A program made the position numbers and the translations under genes. The notes beneath the pieces were generated by a model, which saw nothing but the letters and a program-made list of their open reading frames with translations, did no database searches and was not told the DNA's origin. Below, piece after piece: positions 50,101 to 58,041 of a stretch of DNA of 64,000 nucleotides; the stretch's first letter is position 1; each line of letters begins with the position of its first letter. Source of the stretch: Actinobaculum massiliense (GTDB lineage Bacteria; Actinomycetota; Actinomycetes; Actinomycetales; Actinomycetaceae); the NCBI RefSeq assembly GCF_001457435.1, contig NZ_LN881717.1, forward strand, positions 999,139 through 1,063,138, written 5' to 3'.

Positions 50101-52903
50101 GACCCCGCAGGTCACCGACCCGACCGGAAAGGAACTGACGGTCACCCAGAAGTCCGCGGATCCGGAAACCGGAGTCCTCACCTTCGAGGTCACCCTCCCC
50201 GAAGGCACGGAATACGTGACCGCGACGGTAATGGATCACGGCTTCAATATGGGCGTCACCAGCAAGGTGTTCGCGGAAAAGACCCTGGTTATTACCAGCG
50301 CCGAGTCGCTGTCGGAGAACGCCGTGGGCCCGGCTTCGCCATTCATCGTGAATGGCAAGCTCAAGGTCCAGGGCTTCGCTTCGAGTGACATTGCGAAGGT
50401 GGATGTCAATGGCGTCACCGAGAACGTGGAGAACGGCCGTTTCAACGCCTTCATTCCCGTAACCGAAGGCACGAACCCGGTGACCGTTATCGCTTACGAC
50501 GCCAACGGTAACGAATTGACCCGTACGGAGTACACCTACACCTACGACGCCACTCCGCCCACCCTCGAGCTCACCGGAGCCGCCTCGACCGGCACCGTGG
50601 AACTCGACTCCGAGGGCAAGGCGACGATCACCGGTACCGTGAAGGATGAGCGTGCGGGAGCCAAGCTCACCGTCCGCGATGCCAAGAGCTCGGCTAAGAG
50701 CGACGTTGCCGAGGACGGCAGCTTCACCCTGGTTGTTACCCCGAAGGAAAATGCCAGCACCATTACCGTGGTAGCATCCGACGGCGCGAACACCACCACT
50801 GAAACTGTCCTCATCGCGGGCCGCACGGTCCAGCCGGAGAATCAAAAGTGGACCGCTCCGACGATCACCAACGCGAACTGCACCGGCTTGGCGTACTGCG
50901 CCATTCCCACCGGCTCGAAGGACTTCGACGGCAAGCAGTTCATCATGCGCGGTAAGGCGGAAAGCCCGCTGGGTAGCTTCACCATTACCCCGCAAAATTA
51001 CGCTAAGGAAGACGGCACCATGGCCGATCCGAAGCCGATCGAGGCTCAGATCGGTGAGGACGGCACCTTCACCATCACCATCCCCGCGTCCACCGGCCTG
51101 TGGGCCATGCACGTGACCGCGACGGATAAGGATGGCAAGGTTCAGCTCGACCAGCGCATGTGGTTGCAGGCTGACGCCGTTATGCCGACTATCTCCTTCA
51201 CCTCGCCGGAGGCTCTCTACGGTGGTGCGCTCTTCACTAACGAAGATTCCGCCACTTTCGCGGGCACCGCGAACGACGACGGCTTCGGCTACACCCTTTC
51301 AATCAACGATTCGAAGGTTATTCAGCGCGGCATCCAGGAAACCGCTCCGCACAATGATTCCAACGCGCAGGACTTCTCGCATAAGATCGCGGTGAAGAAC
51401 GGCGATTCGGTGCTGATCGCCTTCCGCGATGCAGTGGGTAATGCCCTGGCCGGCTTGATTCCGGTAGTGGTGGATAAGGTAGCGCCCGAGGTAACCATTG
51501 ATGGCATCGCCGATAACGCGCTGGTTCGTGAGGCGACGCCGGCGAAGCTCACAGCTACCGACGATCACCTCGCTTCGATGCGCGTGCTGGTTAACGGCGA
51601 AGAGGTTTCCTCGCAGAGCACGGATCTTGCCGCCAAGCGCACCCCGGTTGAAGGTGCTCTGGCACCGGCTGAGGTTGTTACTGATGGTCACAGCAATGCC
51701 GATAAGAACGCGAATGAATCGACTAACCCCGTGGTTCCGGCCGGCGAGAAGTCTCTGAGCTACGACTATGACACCTCGGCCCTGCCCGCCGGAACCTACA
51801 CGGTGACGGTGGAATCGGCTGATCTGGCCGGCAACGTGACCGCTAAGTCCATCACCTTTGTGAAGGACGCGGTGGCAACGATCTCCGGTCCGGATTCGGT
51901 GGCTTTCGAGGCAACCGCTGATGAAATCACCGATCAGGCAGCCTTGGCCGCCAAGGTACTGGCTGAGTTCACGGTGATGGACGACGGCGCTGCCGGCGTC
52001 GAGGGTGAAACCACGCTGGCGCTCGCGCCCGGCACGGTGCTCCTCCCCGGCGACAACACGGTGAACATTGTGGCCACCGATGCGGCGGGTAACTCCGTGA
52101 TCCGCACCGTGACGGTGACGATCACCGCCAAGGCGGAACCGCAACCCGAACCGGGTGACGGTCCGAGCGAAGAGCCCGGCGATAAGCCTGGCTACAAGCC
52201 CGGTGACCAGCCGGCTCGCGTTGACGCGCGTGGATTCCACTACGCCGCCGCTTGGGGCGAAGGCCGTGCGGCCGCCGTTATCAACTACGGCAACGCGGGC
52301 GACGAAGTGTTCTTCGGCGATTGGAACGGCGACGGCATCGATACCCCGATGGTTCGCCGCGGTAACCGCTTCCTCGGAACTAATGCCTTCTCTGGCAACG
52401 CACAGTTCGAGTTCGTCTACGGTGACGCGGCTGATCGCGTGATCGTGGGTGACTGGGACGGCGACGGCAAGGATTCGGTGGCCGTGGTCCGCGGCAATGT
52501 GGTGCTGATGCGCAACGCATTGAACAGCGGCGCGGCCGAACGCGAAGTGCGCTACGGCAACGCGGGCGACGTTATCCTGGCCGGCAATTTCGATGCGGAT
52601 GCCGCCTCCGAGCTTGTGGCCGTTCGCGGCAACAAGTTCTACATCCAGGGCGACCTCGCGGACGCCGCCGCCCCGACCGTGATGGCCTACGGCAACGCGG
52701 CTGACCGCGTGATCGTGGGCGACTGGAACGGTGACGGCATTGATGGATTCGGCGTTGTGCGCGGGAACAAATTCCTGCTCCGCAATGCGCTTTCCAGCGG
52801 CGTCACCGAGGCCGAATACGCCTACGGCAACGCGAACGATGCCGCTTACATTGGCGACTGGAACGGCGACGGCGTAGATACCGTCGCGGTTGATCGCCGC
52901 TAA
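47168..52903 (+). CDS. giant secreted subtilisin-like (S8) protease
   Basis: A 1911-residue precursor. Signal peptide (about 1-30), then an I9-like inhibitory pro-domain (VKVMVMFKDQ... VNGFSATIPAANLLAL). The catalytic domain has Asp214 (VIDSGIDASH), His270 (HGQHVAG) and Ser602 (SGTSMAAPNVAG). A PA insert is visible (AALMQRGEITFAEKYKNAAA...). Several Ig-like or cadherin-like modules follow (about 680-1650). The C-terminus has four to five FG-GAP/VCBS-type units with GDWNGDGID...VVRGNKF. There is no sortase signal or terminal helix, so wall attachment, if any, is non-covalent. The C-terminal modules recur in actinobacterial wall-associated proteins. Likely a host-protein-degrading or processing enzyme; substrate unknown. 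Confidence 0.93.
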   Translation: MQEKPWLRVGATAALVALIVPATAPLSMADEANPPSAQSQTGQQAAAGAKNSIRPDLSSIAFGKSNTRVKVMVMFKDQPAAPSTARENTNKNHQSELLAKWSEAYDLQVDRQFGYLVNGFSATIPAANLLALQQEPEVATVQRERVYQPLDDAEKAANNEAAANAAAAASAAHAGAPATDNQPDEASARVVHGVPTLAQRTGADGTGTVVAVIDSGIDASHRDLKIDDCSKAKIQKINPNTQGRFTCKVPNGFNYADQNYEIWDSGKTQHGQHVAGIVGANGLEDGESFADTGRIEGIAPNAQILAMKVFPKVGGGASDSDILAAIEDSVKLGADVINMSLGSSNGQREESSGMYTALEKAREMGVIPVVSAGNSGQNFSPTGVNNDALGIIDDGLLGSPSSMPASFSVASIENTTVTRPVAVATIDDEKDSFPYGLQSGEVTDTEYEVVDAGLGKPEDFTGAAENLEGKAALMQRGEITFAEKYKNAAAHGASAVIIYNHETGGDEIGSIGGVDAYTFTSAMIGHSYGAKLSEAAKAGKSVTIRLTNDARTEPNAVAGKPSTFTSWGATSSLDFKPRIAGIGGEVYSLQNDNKYTTMSGTSMAAPNVAGMASLLTQVFAERYPQLPAAERPNLIETALMNTAEITANENGVPYAPRQIGAGLARVDRAADTQVYATVEGKPWVALRQVNAPTSFQVTLTNHGTAPATYAVPAQKVVNETNNAGEETTTFISNETLTADISQVTVPAGGTATVTFTLTPDASTNHFVEGWARFESTGTQPDLAVPYLGFAGDWNAEPIVKAPGEPFADGIDATTALVTNWAGMTIPVESSLGTFWLSPNGDGDIDVVAPNLMMMRNASDVEYEVLDANGNYIKTIGQEQYLRRSTIATVMEKKRDAAYTASSQVFDGHVWNAQKGDLELVPDGKYIFRVKTRLSPDFDWQIVDMPFGVDTTAPVIKFGEPKDGVVELTVTENGSGIMVTPQVTDPTGKELTVTQKSADPETGVLTFEVTLPEGTEYVTATVMDHGFNMGVTSKVFAEKTLVITSAESLSENAVGPASPFIVNGKLKVQGFASSDIAKVDVNGVTENVENGRFNAFIPVTEGTNPVTVIAYDANGNELTRTEYTYTYDATPPTLELTGAASTGTVELDSEGKATITGTVKDERAGAKLTVRDAKSSAKSDVAEDGSFTLVVTPKENASTITVVASDGANTTTETVLIAGRTVQPENQKWTAPTITNANCTGLAYCAIPTGSKDFDGKQFIMRGKAESPLGSFTITPQNYAKEDGTMADPKPIEAQIGEDGTFTITIPASTGLWAMHVTATDKDGKVQLDQRMWLQADAVMPTISFTSPEALYGGALFTNEDSATFAGTANDDGFGYTLSINDSKVIQRGIQETAPHNDSNAQDFSHKIAVKNGDSVLIAFRDAVGNALAGLIPVVVDKVAPEVTIDGIADNALVREATPAKLTATDDHLASMRVLVNGEEVSSQSTDLAAKRTPVEGALAPAEVVTDGHSNADKNANESTNPVVPAGEKSLSYDYDTSALPAGTYTVTVESADLAGNVTAKSITFVKDAVATISGPDSVAFEATADEITDQAALAAKVLAEFTVMDDGAAGVEGETTLALAPGTVLLPGDNTVNIVATDAAGNSVIRTVTVTITAKAEPQPEPGDGPSEEPGDKPGYKPGDQPARVDARGFHYAAAWGEGRAAAVINYGNAGDEVFFGDWNGDGIDTPMVRRGNRFLGTNAFSGNAQFEFVYGDAADRVIVGDWDGDGKDSVAVVRGNVVLMRNALNSGAAEREVRYGNAGDVILAGNFDADAASELVAVRGNKFYIQGDLADAAAPTVMAYGNAADRVIVGDWNGDGIDGFGVVRGNKFLLRNALSSGVTEAEYAYGNANDAAYIGDWNGDGVDTVAVDRR

Positions 52904-52924
52904 TAGCTAAATACAGCTACGCCC

Positions 52925-52966
52925 AGAGGGCGCAGCGCGGAGCCACCGCTCCACGCTGCGCCCTCT
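52925..52966 (+). terminator. terminator of the subtilase gene
   Basis: AGAGGGCGCAGCG (52925-52937) pairs perfectly with CGCTGCGCCCTCT (52954-52966), extended inward by GGAG/CTCC, and is followed by TTGTG. It lies 22 bases past the stop codon. Confidence 0.85.
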
Positions 52967-52996
52967 TTGTGCGCGTTGGAACGTGAGGAAAAAGAG

Positions 52997-53619
52997 ATGT
53001 TGGATTTCGGCGTTCTGCTACCGAAGAAGACTCGCAAAACAATATTTCACTCGATGCTCAGCGCCAAGCCTCACAGAGTGTTTCGGCGTTTGACTCTCTG
53101 CTTGAGCGCTACAAAGAAGTTAGCGACTCCCAACGAGGTAAGGGAAGCTGGCTCGAGCAAGCCACCCGTGCGTACCTCAAAAACGACAGTGAGATGCGCC
53201 GGCAATTCGCAGAGGTTTACTTTTGGCGCGACTGGCCGGGCGGCGGAAAAGCGCATCGCCCGGATACTGGGATCGACCTGGTCGCTATTGAAACCGACGA
53301 CATGTCTGCAGATGGCATTGTCAAGCCGGATACTCCAGCTGTTGCAATTCAGTGCAAGTTCTACGCGCAGGGCACCAAAATCCGCAAGGAACATCTCGAT
53401 TCTTTCCTCTCCGAATCAGGCAAGCGCCCGTTCAAGCGGCGCATTTTCGTGGAAACCACGGGCACGCCTTGGGGATCGAATGCGGAAGAAGCGATTCGTA
53501 ACCAGCAGGTACCCGTATCTCGAATCGGTCTCACGGATCTTCGGAATTCCGATATTGACTGGTCCACTTACGAACCCAACGAGCCAGAAAAAGCACCGGA
53601 AAAATGTTCACATCCCTGA
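52997..53619 (+). pseudogene. N-terminal fragment of an Mrr-like/DEAD-helicase restriction gene
   Basis: Frame 52987-53619 encodes FDSLLERYKEVSDSQRGKGS, RAYLKNDSEMRRQFAEVYFW, DTGIDLVAIE, VAIQCKFYAQGTKI, RRIFVETTGTPWGSNAE and RIGLTDLRNSDIDWSTYEP. This is the N-terminal Mrr-like nuclease module (DTGIDLVA and AIQCKFY being the D...QxK core) that precedes a DEAD helicase in long restriction proteins. The frame lacks a usable start: the nearest ribosome site (GAGGAAAAAGAG) serves an ATG at 52997 in another frame. It ends just before the IS3 left end, so the helicase part is gone. A broken remnant. Confidence 0.78.
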
Positions 53620-53686
53620 AACTGGCGGAGAAGCTCTGAAGTGTCCCAGGTTTTCTTCCGTTTGAGTGGATGGGAAAATTTGGAGT

Positions 53687-54001
53687 ATGCCGAAGAAATT
53701 TGGTCAGGAAGCGAGGGGCCGGGTTGTCTGGTTGGTGGAGGATCGGGTCCTTGCCGAGGGGTTGTCTATTCAAGACGCGTGTTAGGTAGTCGCGTCCAAA
53801 CTCGGGGTTTCGTGGCACAATGCCCGGCAATGGTCACAGCAAGCACGCAAAACTGGTCAGGTCACGTGAGCTGAGGAAGAAATTGTGGCTGAGAATGCTC
53901 GGCTGCGCCGGGAGAACCAAGAACTGCGCGATACGAACGAGTTATTGAAAGCAGCGTCGGCTTTTTTCGCGTTAGAACTCGACCCCCAACGTCGGAAATG
54001 A
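53687..54001 (+). pseudogene. IS3 orfA with two in-frame stop codons
   Basis: The frame reads MPKKFGQEARGRVVWLVEDR... SIQDAC, then TAG, VVASKLGVSWHNARQWSQQA ...GQVT, then TGA, AEEEIVAENARLRRENQELR ... LLKAASAFFALELD and a normal TGA. This is the helix-turn-helix plus leucine-zipper protein of IS3 elements. Both stops replace single codons in an otherwise intact frame, so it is inactivated by substitution rather than frameshift. It overlaps orfB by four bases (ATGA). Confidence 0.85.
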
Positions 54002-54914
54002 TCATATTTATTGACAAATATCGTGATCGTTTCTCGGTTGAGTTCATCTGTGCGACGTTAAACCGGCAGCGCAAGGGAGGATTCATCACCTCCCGCGGCT
54101 ACCGCAACGCTAATTACGGCACGCCGAGCGCTAGGAGCATCCGGGACCGTGAGCTGGTGCCACGGTCCGCCAGATACACGCCGTGAACTATGGCGTGTAT
54201 GGAGTGAGGAAAATGTGGCACGCACTTACCCGCTGCGGCCTGCAAGTCGGCCGCGAGCAGACCGAGCGGCTTATGCGCCTAGCGGGAGTATCCGGGAAGG
54301 GGACGGGACGTTCCCCGGTCACGACACGCAAGACCAGGAGGGAAGACACCAGACCGGATTTGGTTCACTGTGATTTCCGTGCTGGCGGGCCGAAGCGGCT
54401 GTGGGTCGCGGCTATTACTTATATTCGCACTGCGAAAGGGTTCGTGTATGCGGCGTTTGTGACAGACGTGTTCTCTCGAAAGATCGTGGGATGGGCGTTA
54501 TCAGATTCCATGCGGACTGAAGCGTTACCGCTACAGGCGTTGAATCAGGCCATCACCAGCGCGAAGGAAACGAGCGGGTGGGTACACCATTCGGATCACG
54601 GGAGTCAGTATGTGTCGATTGTGTATAACGATCGGCTCGCCGATGCGGGGATCACACCATTGACCGGAACGGTTAGCGATTCATACGATAACGCGCTGGC
54701 CGAGAACGTCAACGGCTCGTATAAGAACGAGTTGATCAATAATCATCGATGGAAAGAGGTTCTTGAGGTTGAGATCGCTACCTTCGAGTGGGTGAACTGG
54801 AACCACACCCGTCTTCACCAAGCCCTCAACCATCGTAGCCCGGTCGAGGCTGAGAACGACTACTGGCACATCGCAAGCACATCAGAAAAAAGAGAAACAA
54901 GGGCAAACGCCTAG
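53998..54914 (+). pseudogene. IS3 orfB transposase with a frameshift
   Basis: The start MIIFIDKYRDRFSVEFICAT to about RDRELVPR is in one frame. From near 54165 the sequence continues in another (RQIHAVNYGVYGVRKMWHAL). The catalytic DDE core is complete in the second part: VHCDFRAGG, FVTDVFSRKIVGWAL, HHSDHGSQYVS and YDNALAENVNGSYKNELI. The frameshift prevents a full transposase, so the element cannot move itself. C-terminal HQALNHRSPVEAEN is typical. Confidence 0.85.
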
Positions 54915-55042
54915 GAAACAAACACAGGACACTTCAAAACCCAAGTTTTTACGCCATCTTTACGTAGCAGGTGCGGTAGTTTACAAAGATAAAGCCACCC
55001 AGCCATTCTTTTCACTTTCAGATTGCGTAGCCACTTCGGTGA

Positions 55043-55088
55043 TAACGCAAAGGGTGGACCCCTAGAAGGTAGTCCACCCTTTGCGTTA
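55043..55088. other. 17-bp perfect hairpin between the IS3 element and the SDR gene
   Basis: TAACGCAAAGGGTGGAC (55043-55059) pairs perfectly with GTCCACCCTTTGCGTTA (55072-55088). No clear T-run follows on either strand. It is 150 bases beyond the SDR gene's stop and may still act as its terminator. The rest of 54937-55237 shows nothing I can support. Confidence 0.6.
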
Positions 55089-55237
55089 CTACGCGTTGTA
55101 CGTTAACCCCCACTAGACCCGCGAATCTCAAACCCCACGCGGCAGGAACACCTGTGCAAAAACTCGCGTGGCTGGGGAACTAAACGTGCGGATCGGGAAA
55201 ACTAAAACGCGCTTGCAGCAAAACTCAAGCCGAGGTT

Positions 55238-55999
55238 TTAGTGAGCGGTCTGGCCACCATCCACGGGATAAATACCGCCGTTCACGAAACTGGCCACATC
55301 CGAGGCGAGATAGAGCACCACGCCGGCGATTTCTTCCGGGGTCGCCGCGCGCTTCATCGCGTTCGATTCACGCACCGCATCCCACACCGCCGGCTGCTCA
55401 CGCCAAGTCTGGGTCATCGCCGTCTCCACTAGCCCCGGGGCAACCGCGTTAACGCGAATATTCTTCTCGCCGTAATCCCAGGCGGCAGATTTGGTTAAGC
55501 CTGCCACGGCGTGTTTTGCCGCAACATACGCCGGCATTTGCGGATCAGCGATCAAGCCGGCAACGGAGGCAGTATTGACGATCACGCCGCCACCCACCTC
55601 GAGGAAGTGCTGCAACTCCGCCTTCATCATGAGGAAAACCCCGCGCACGTCCACCGCGATTACGCGATCGAACTCTTCGGCGGGCAGATCCGCCAGCGCG
55701 GCTGTCTTTTGCAACACCCCGGCATTATTGAATGCCACGTCCAAACTGCCAAAATGTTCAATAGCACCTTTCACGAGGGCGTTCGCCTGTTCCTCATCAG
55801 CCACGTTGGTTCTGATGAATAGGCCCGCACCCTCGCGCTTCTCATTAATCATGTCCGCGGTTTCCTGCGCGGCGTCGGCAACATCGCCCAGCACCACATT
55901 CGCTCCCGCCTCCGCAAAGTGCAGGGCGGTAGCGCGGCCAATACCACTACCCGCGCCGGTCACAACTACAGTTTTTCCCGTGAAATCAAATCCAGCCAT
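55238..55999 (-). CDS. short-chain dehydrogenase/reductase (SDR)
   Basis: A 253-residue classical SDR. The nucleotide loop is TGAGSGIGRA, with Asp in LGDVAD pointing to NAD preference, then NNAG, the catalytic Ser in NTASVAG, and Tyr/Lys in YVAAKHAV, followed by VNAVAPGLVET. It ends with the usual VNGGIYPVDGG. Strong ribosome site AAGGAGGAG. It resembles 2,5-dichloro-2,5-cyclohexadiene / glucose dehydrogenase-like members, but the substrate is unknown. A single gene. Confidence 0.93.
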   Translation of the reverse strand: MAGFDFTGKTVVVTGAGSGIGRATALHFAEAGANVVLGDVADAAQETADMINEKREGAGLFIRTNVADEEQANALVKGAIEHFGSLDVAFNNAGVLQKTAALADLPAEEFDRVIAVDVRGVFLMMKAELQHFLEVGGGVIVNTASVAGLIADPQMPAYVAAKHAVAGLTKSAAWDYGEKNIRVNAVAPGLVETAMTQTWREQPAVWDAVRESNAMKRAATPEEIAGVVLYLASDVASFVNGGIYPVDGGQTAH

Positions 56000-56161
56000 A
56001 ATTCCTCCTCCTTGAAATCTGGTGGTTCATCCCGGTCGCACATCGCTGTTTTTGCATACAGTTAATTGAGTGTTCACGTAGATTTAAAACAACTATACGC
56101 CCGATTCTCGCGGTCGCTTCAAAACAATCACTGTCACCCGCCGCGTCCCGGAACACGCCAG

Positions 56162-57508
56162 TTAGTCCGCTAGGTTAGCGAAGCGCGCGAAGTGGCCCTG
56201 GAAAGCCACTTCCACGGTGCCGGTGGGGCCGGAGCGTTGCTTGCCAACGATGATCTCCGCAAGGCCAGCCTTGTCCGGGTCCTGGTTGTACATCTCTTCA
56301 CGGTGGATAAGGAGCACTACGTCCGCGTCCTGTTCCAAGGATCCAGATTCGCGCAAATCGGAGACCTGCGGGCGCTTGTCGTTGCGCTTCTCTGAGTCAC
56401 GGTTGAGCTGCGCCACCGCGATAATGGGCAACTCGAGCTCCTTCGCCAACAATTTGATAGAGCGTGAAAACTCGGATACTTCTTGCTGGCGCGATTCGGG
56501 TATGCGCCCACCGGAAGAAAGCAGCTGCAGGTAGTCGATGACGATCATCTTGATGTCATATTGCTGCTTCAACCGGCGCGATTTAGCCCGGATTTCGCCC
56601 AGTGTAAGATTTGGCGAATCGTCGATAATAAGCGGCGCAGCGGAAATACGGTCAAGTGTTTCACCCACGCGCTTCCAATCCTCATCCGTCATCTCGCCCT
56701 TAATCATGCGGTCCTGGAACACCGAGGACTCCGCGGAAAGCAGACGCATAGAAAGCTCGGTGCGATTCATTTCCAGCGAGAAGTAGGCCACCGGCTTGCC
56801 CTCGTGGATCGCGGCCTGACGGCAAAAGTCGAGGGCAAGGGTCGATTTTCCGGCGCCCGGGCGCGCGGCCACAATAATCATCTGGCCTTCGCGTAAGCCG
56901 TTGAGCCGCATATCCAGATCAGCAAATCCGGTAGAAATTCCTTCAATTTCTCCGGCACGTGTGGAGTTACGCTCCAGCTCCTCAAATAACCCCGGCACGA
57001 TCTCCGAGAGCATCGCGTAGTCCACGGATTCGCGCCTTTGCCCCAGCGCGAAAACCTCGGACTGCGCCATATTCATCAAGCCTTCCACGTCCGCGCCATC
57101 CGTGGTGTACCCCAGCTGGGCTATGCGCGTGCCAACTTCCACCAGCCCGCGCAACTGCGCCTGCTCACGGACGATCTGCGCGTAGTAGGCGGTGTTTGCG
57201 GCGGTCGGGACTGACGAAACAAGGGTATGAAGATATGGCAGGCCGCCTACGCGCTCGAGTTCACCGTTGCGCTTGAGGTCAGCCCCCACGGTGACGGCGT
57301 CGGCCGGCTCACCGCGTCCGAAGAGCTCCATAACCGTGGTAAACACGCTCACGTTTGCGGGTTTATAGAAATCCTCGGCGGTCAGTATTTCGACGACGTC
57401 GGCAATTGCATCCTTGGACAGCATCATCCCACCGAGCACTGATTCTTCCGCCTCGATGTTTTGCGGCGGGCGTCGATCGAAACTACTCGTCATCGCGTCT
57501 ACCGTCAC
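56162..57508 (-). CDS. dnaB: replicative DNA helicase
   Basis: A 448-residue hexameric helicase for chromosome replication. The N-terminal domain (PPQNIEAEESVLGGMMLS...) is followed by the RecA-like domain with Walker A ARPGAGKSTLALDF, EMNRTELSMRLLS, the Walker B segment IVIDYLQLL, and AQLNRDSEKRNDKRPQVSDL and GPTGTVEVAFQGHFARF near the end. No intein is inserted at the Walker A or Q sites, which are common insertion points in Actinobacteria. GTG start; ATG six codons in is an alternative. Unusually, a MATE gene lies between it and rplI. Confidence 0.97.
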   Translation of the reverse strand: MTVDAMTSSFDRRPPQNIEAEESVLGGMMLSKDAIADVVEILTAEDFYKPANVSVFTTVMELFGRGEPADAVTVGADLKRNGELERVGGLPYLHTLVSSVPTAANTAYYAQIVREQAQLRGLVEVGTRIAQLGYTTDGADVEGLMNMAQSEVFALGQRRESVDYAMLSEIVPGLFEELERNSTRAGEIEGISTGFADLDMRLNGLREGQMIIVAARPGAGKSTLALDFCRQAAIHEGKPVAYFSLEMNRTELSMRLLSAESSVFQDRMIKGEMTDEDWKRVGETLDRISAAPLIIDDSPNLTLGEIRAKSRRLKQQYDIKMIVIDYLQLLSSGGRIPESRQQEVSEFSRSIKLLAKELELPIIAVAQLNRDSEKRNDKRPQVSDLRESGSLEQDADVVLLIHREEMYNQDPDKAGLAEIIVGKQRSGPTGTVEVAFQGHFARFANLAD

Positions 57509-57741
57509 TTTTGCTCTCCATTTCCTTACGCAACTTCCTTGCGGCCGTGCGCCCGAAGGTTGCGCTCGCGCGTGCCTCGACCTGGAACTCTAGCACCGGG
57601 CGCGGAGATAGCTCCACGCGTTACCTCTAACCGCCCTGGCCGGTTCACTTCCCAACATTCCTTCTAGCGACAAAGCTCATTAACCGCAAGTTCAGTTCAT
57701 CTTTGAAATGTGGAAACACGCCGCGCAACCTGTGCGCAACC

Positions 57742-57865
57742 TGTGGATAGATGGATAAGTTTTGTGGTTATTTTGGGCATTTTTACACCTCTCTATCCAC
57801 AAATGTGGAAACCTCGCCCAAAATCGCGGATTCGCGTCCCCAAATTCATCCACAGGTGTGGACAT
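57742..57865. promoter_or_regulatory. cluster of DnaA-box-like sequences upstream of dnaB
   Basis: Within about 125 bases between divergent dnaB and MATE genes I see TGTGGATAG (57742), TGTGGTTAT (57762), CTATCCACA (57793), TGTGGAAAC (57804), TCATCCACA (57846) and TGTGGACAT (57857). Several differ from the actinobacterial box TTGTCCACA or E. coli TTATCCACA by one or two bases. It could be a DnaA-regulated promoter for dnaB or an origin-like element. dnaA/dnaN are not in the window. The rest of 57509-58041 holds no supported gene. Confidence 0.5.
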
Positions 57866-58041
57866 TTTCGACATCTTTCCTCTATGTGACGTCTGACACT
57901 TGAGGAATTCCTCAAGGTCCCATTCCGCGACATCACTACATAGATAGCGAGCGTGAGGTGGGAGACGGCCCGAGCGGTGAACGCGGCTGAAAAACATAGG
58001 GATCACAGAGAAACCGAGTAAAAATTCGATACAGTGGCTCG

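Larger units (their letters stand above)
53637..54936 (+). mobile_element. defective IS3-family insertion sequence
   Basis: Terminal inverted repeats are visible: TGAAGTGTCC at the left (53637) and GGACACTTCA at the right (ending 54936), with further matches inward. This gives 1300 bases with TG...CA ends as usual in the IS3 family. It contains orfA and orfB in the family's overlapping layout, both broken. The flanks (CTC left, AAA right) show no direct target duplication, suggesting a rearrangement after insertion. Confidence 0.88.

Noticed and set aside
47456..51112. 1218-codon open frame on the minus strand opposite the subtilase
   Set aside because: Arises from GC-rich codon bias of the true gene, which has complete domains; the antisense product has no recognisable feature.
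57692..58006. 104-codon minus-strand frame upstream of dnaB
   Set aside because: It runs through the DnaA-box-like cluster, lacks a ribosome site and has no protein-like pattern.
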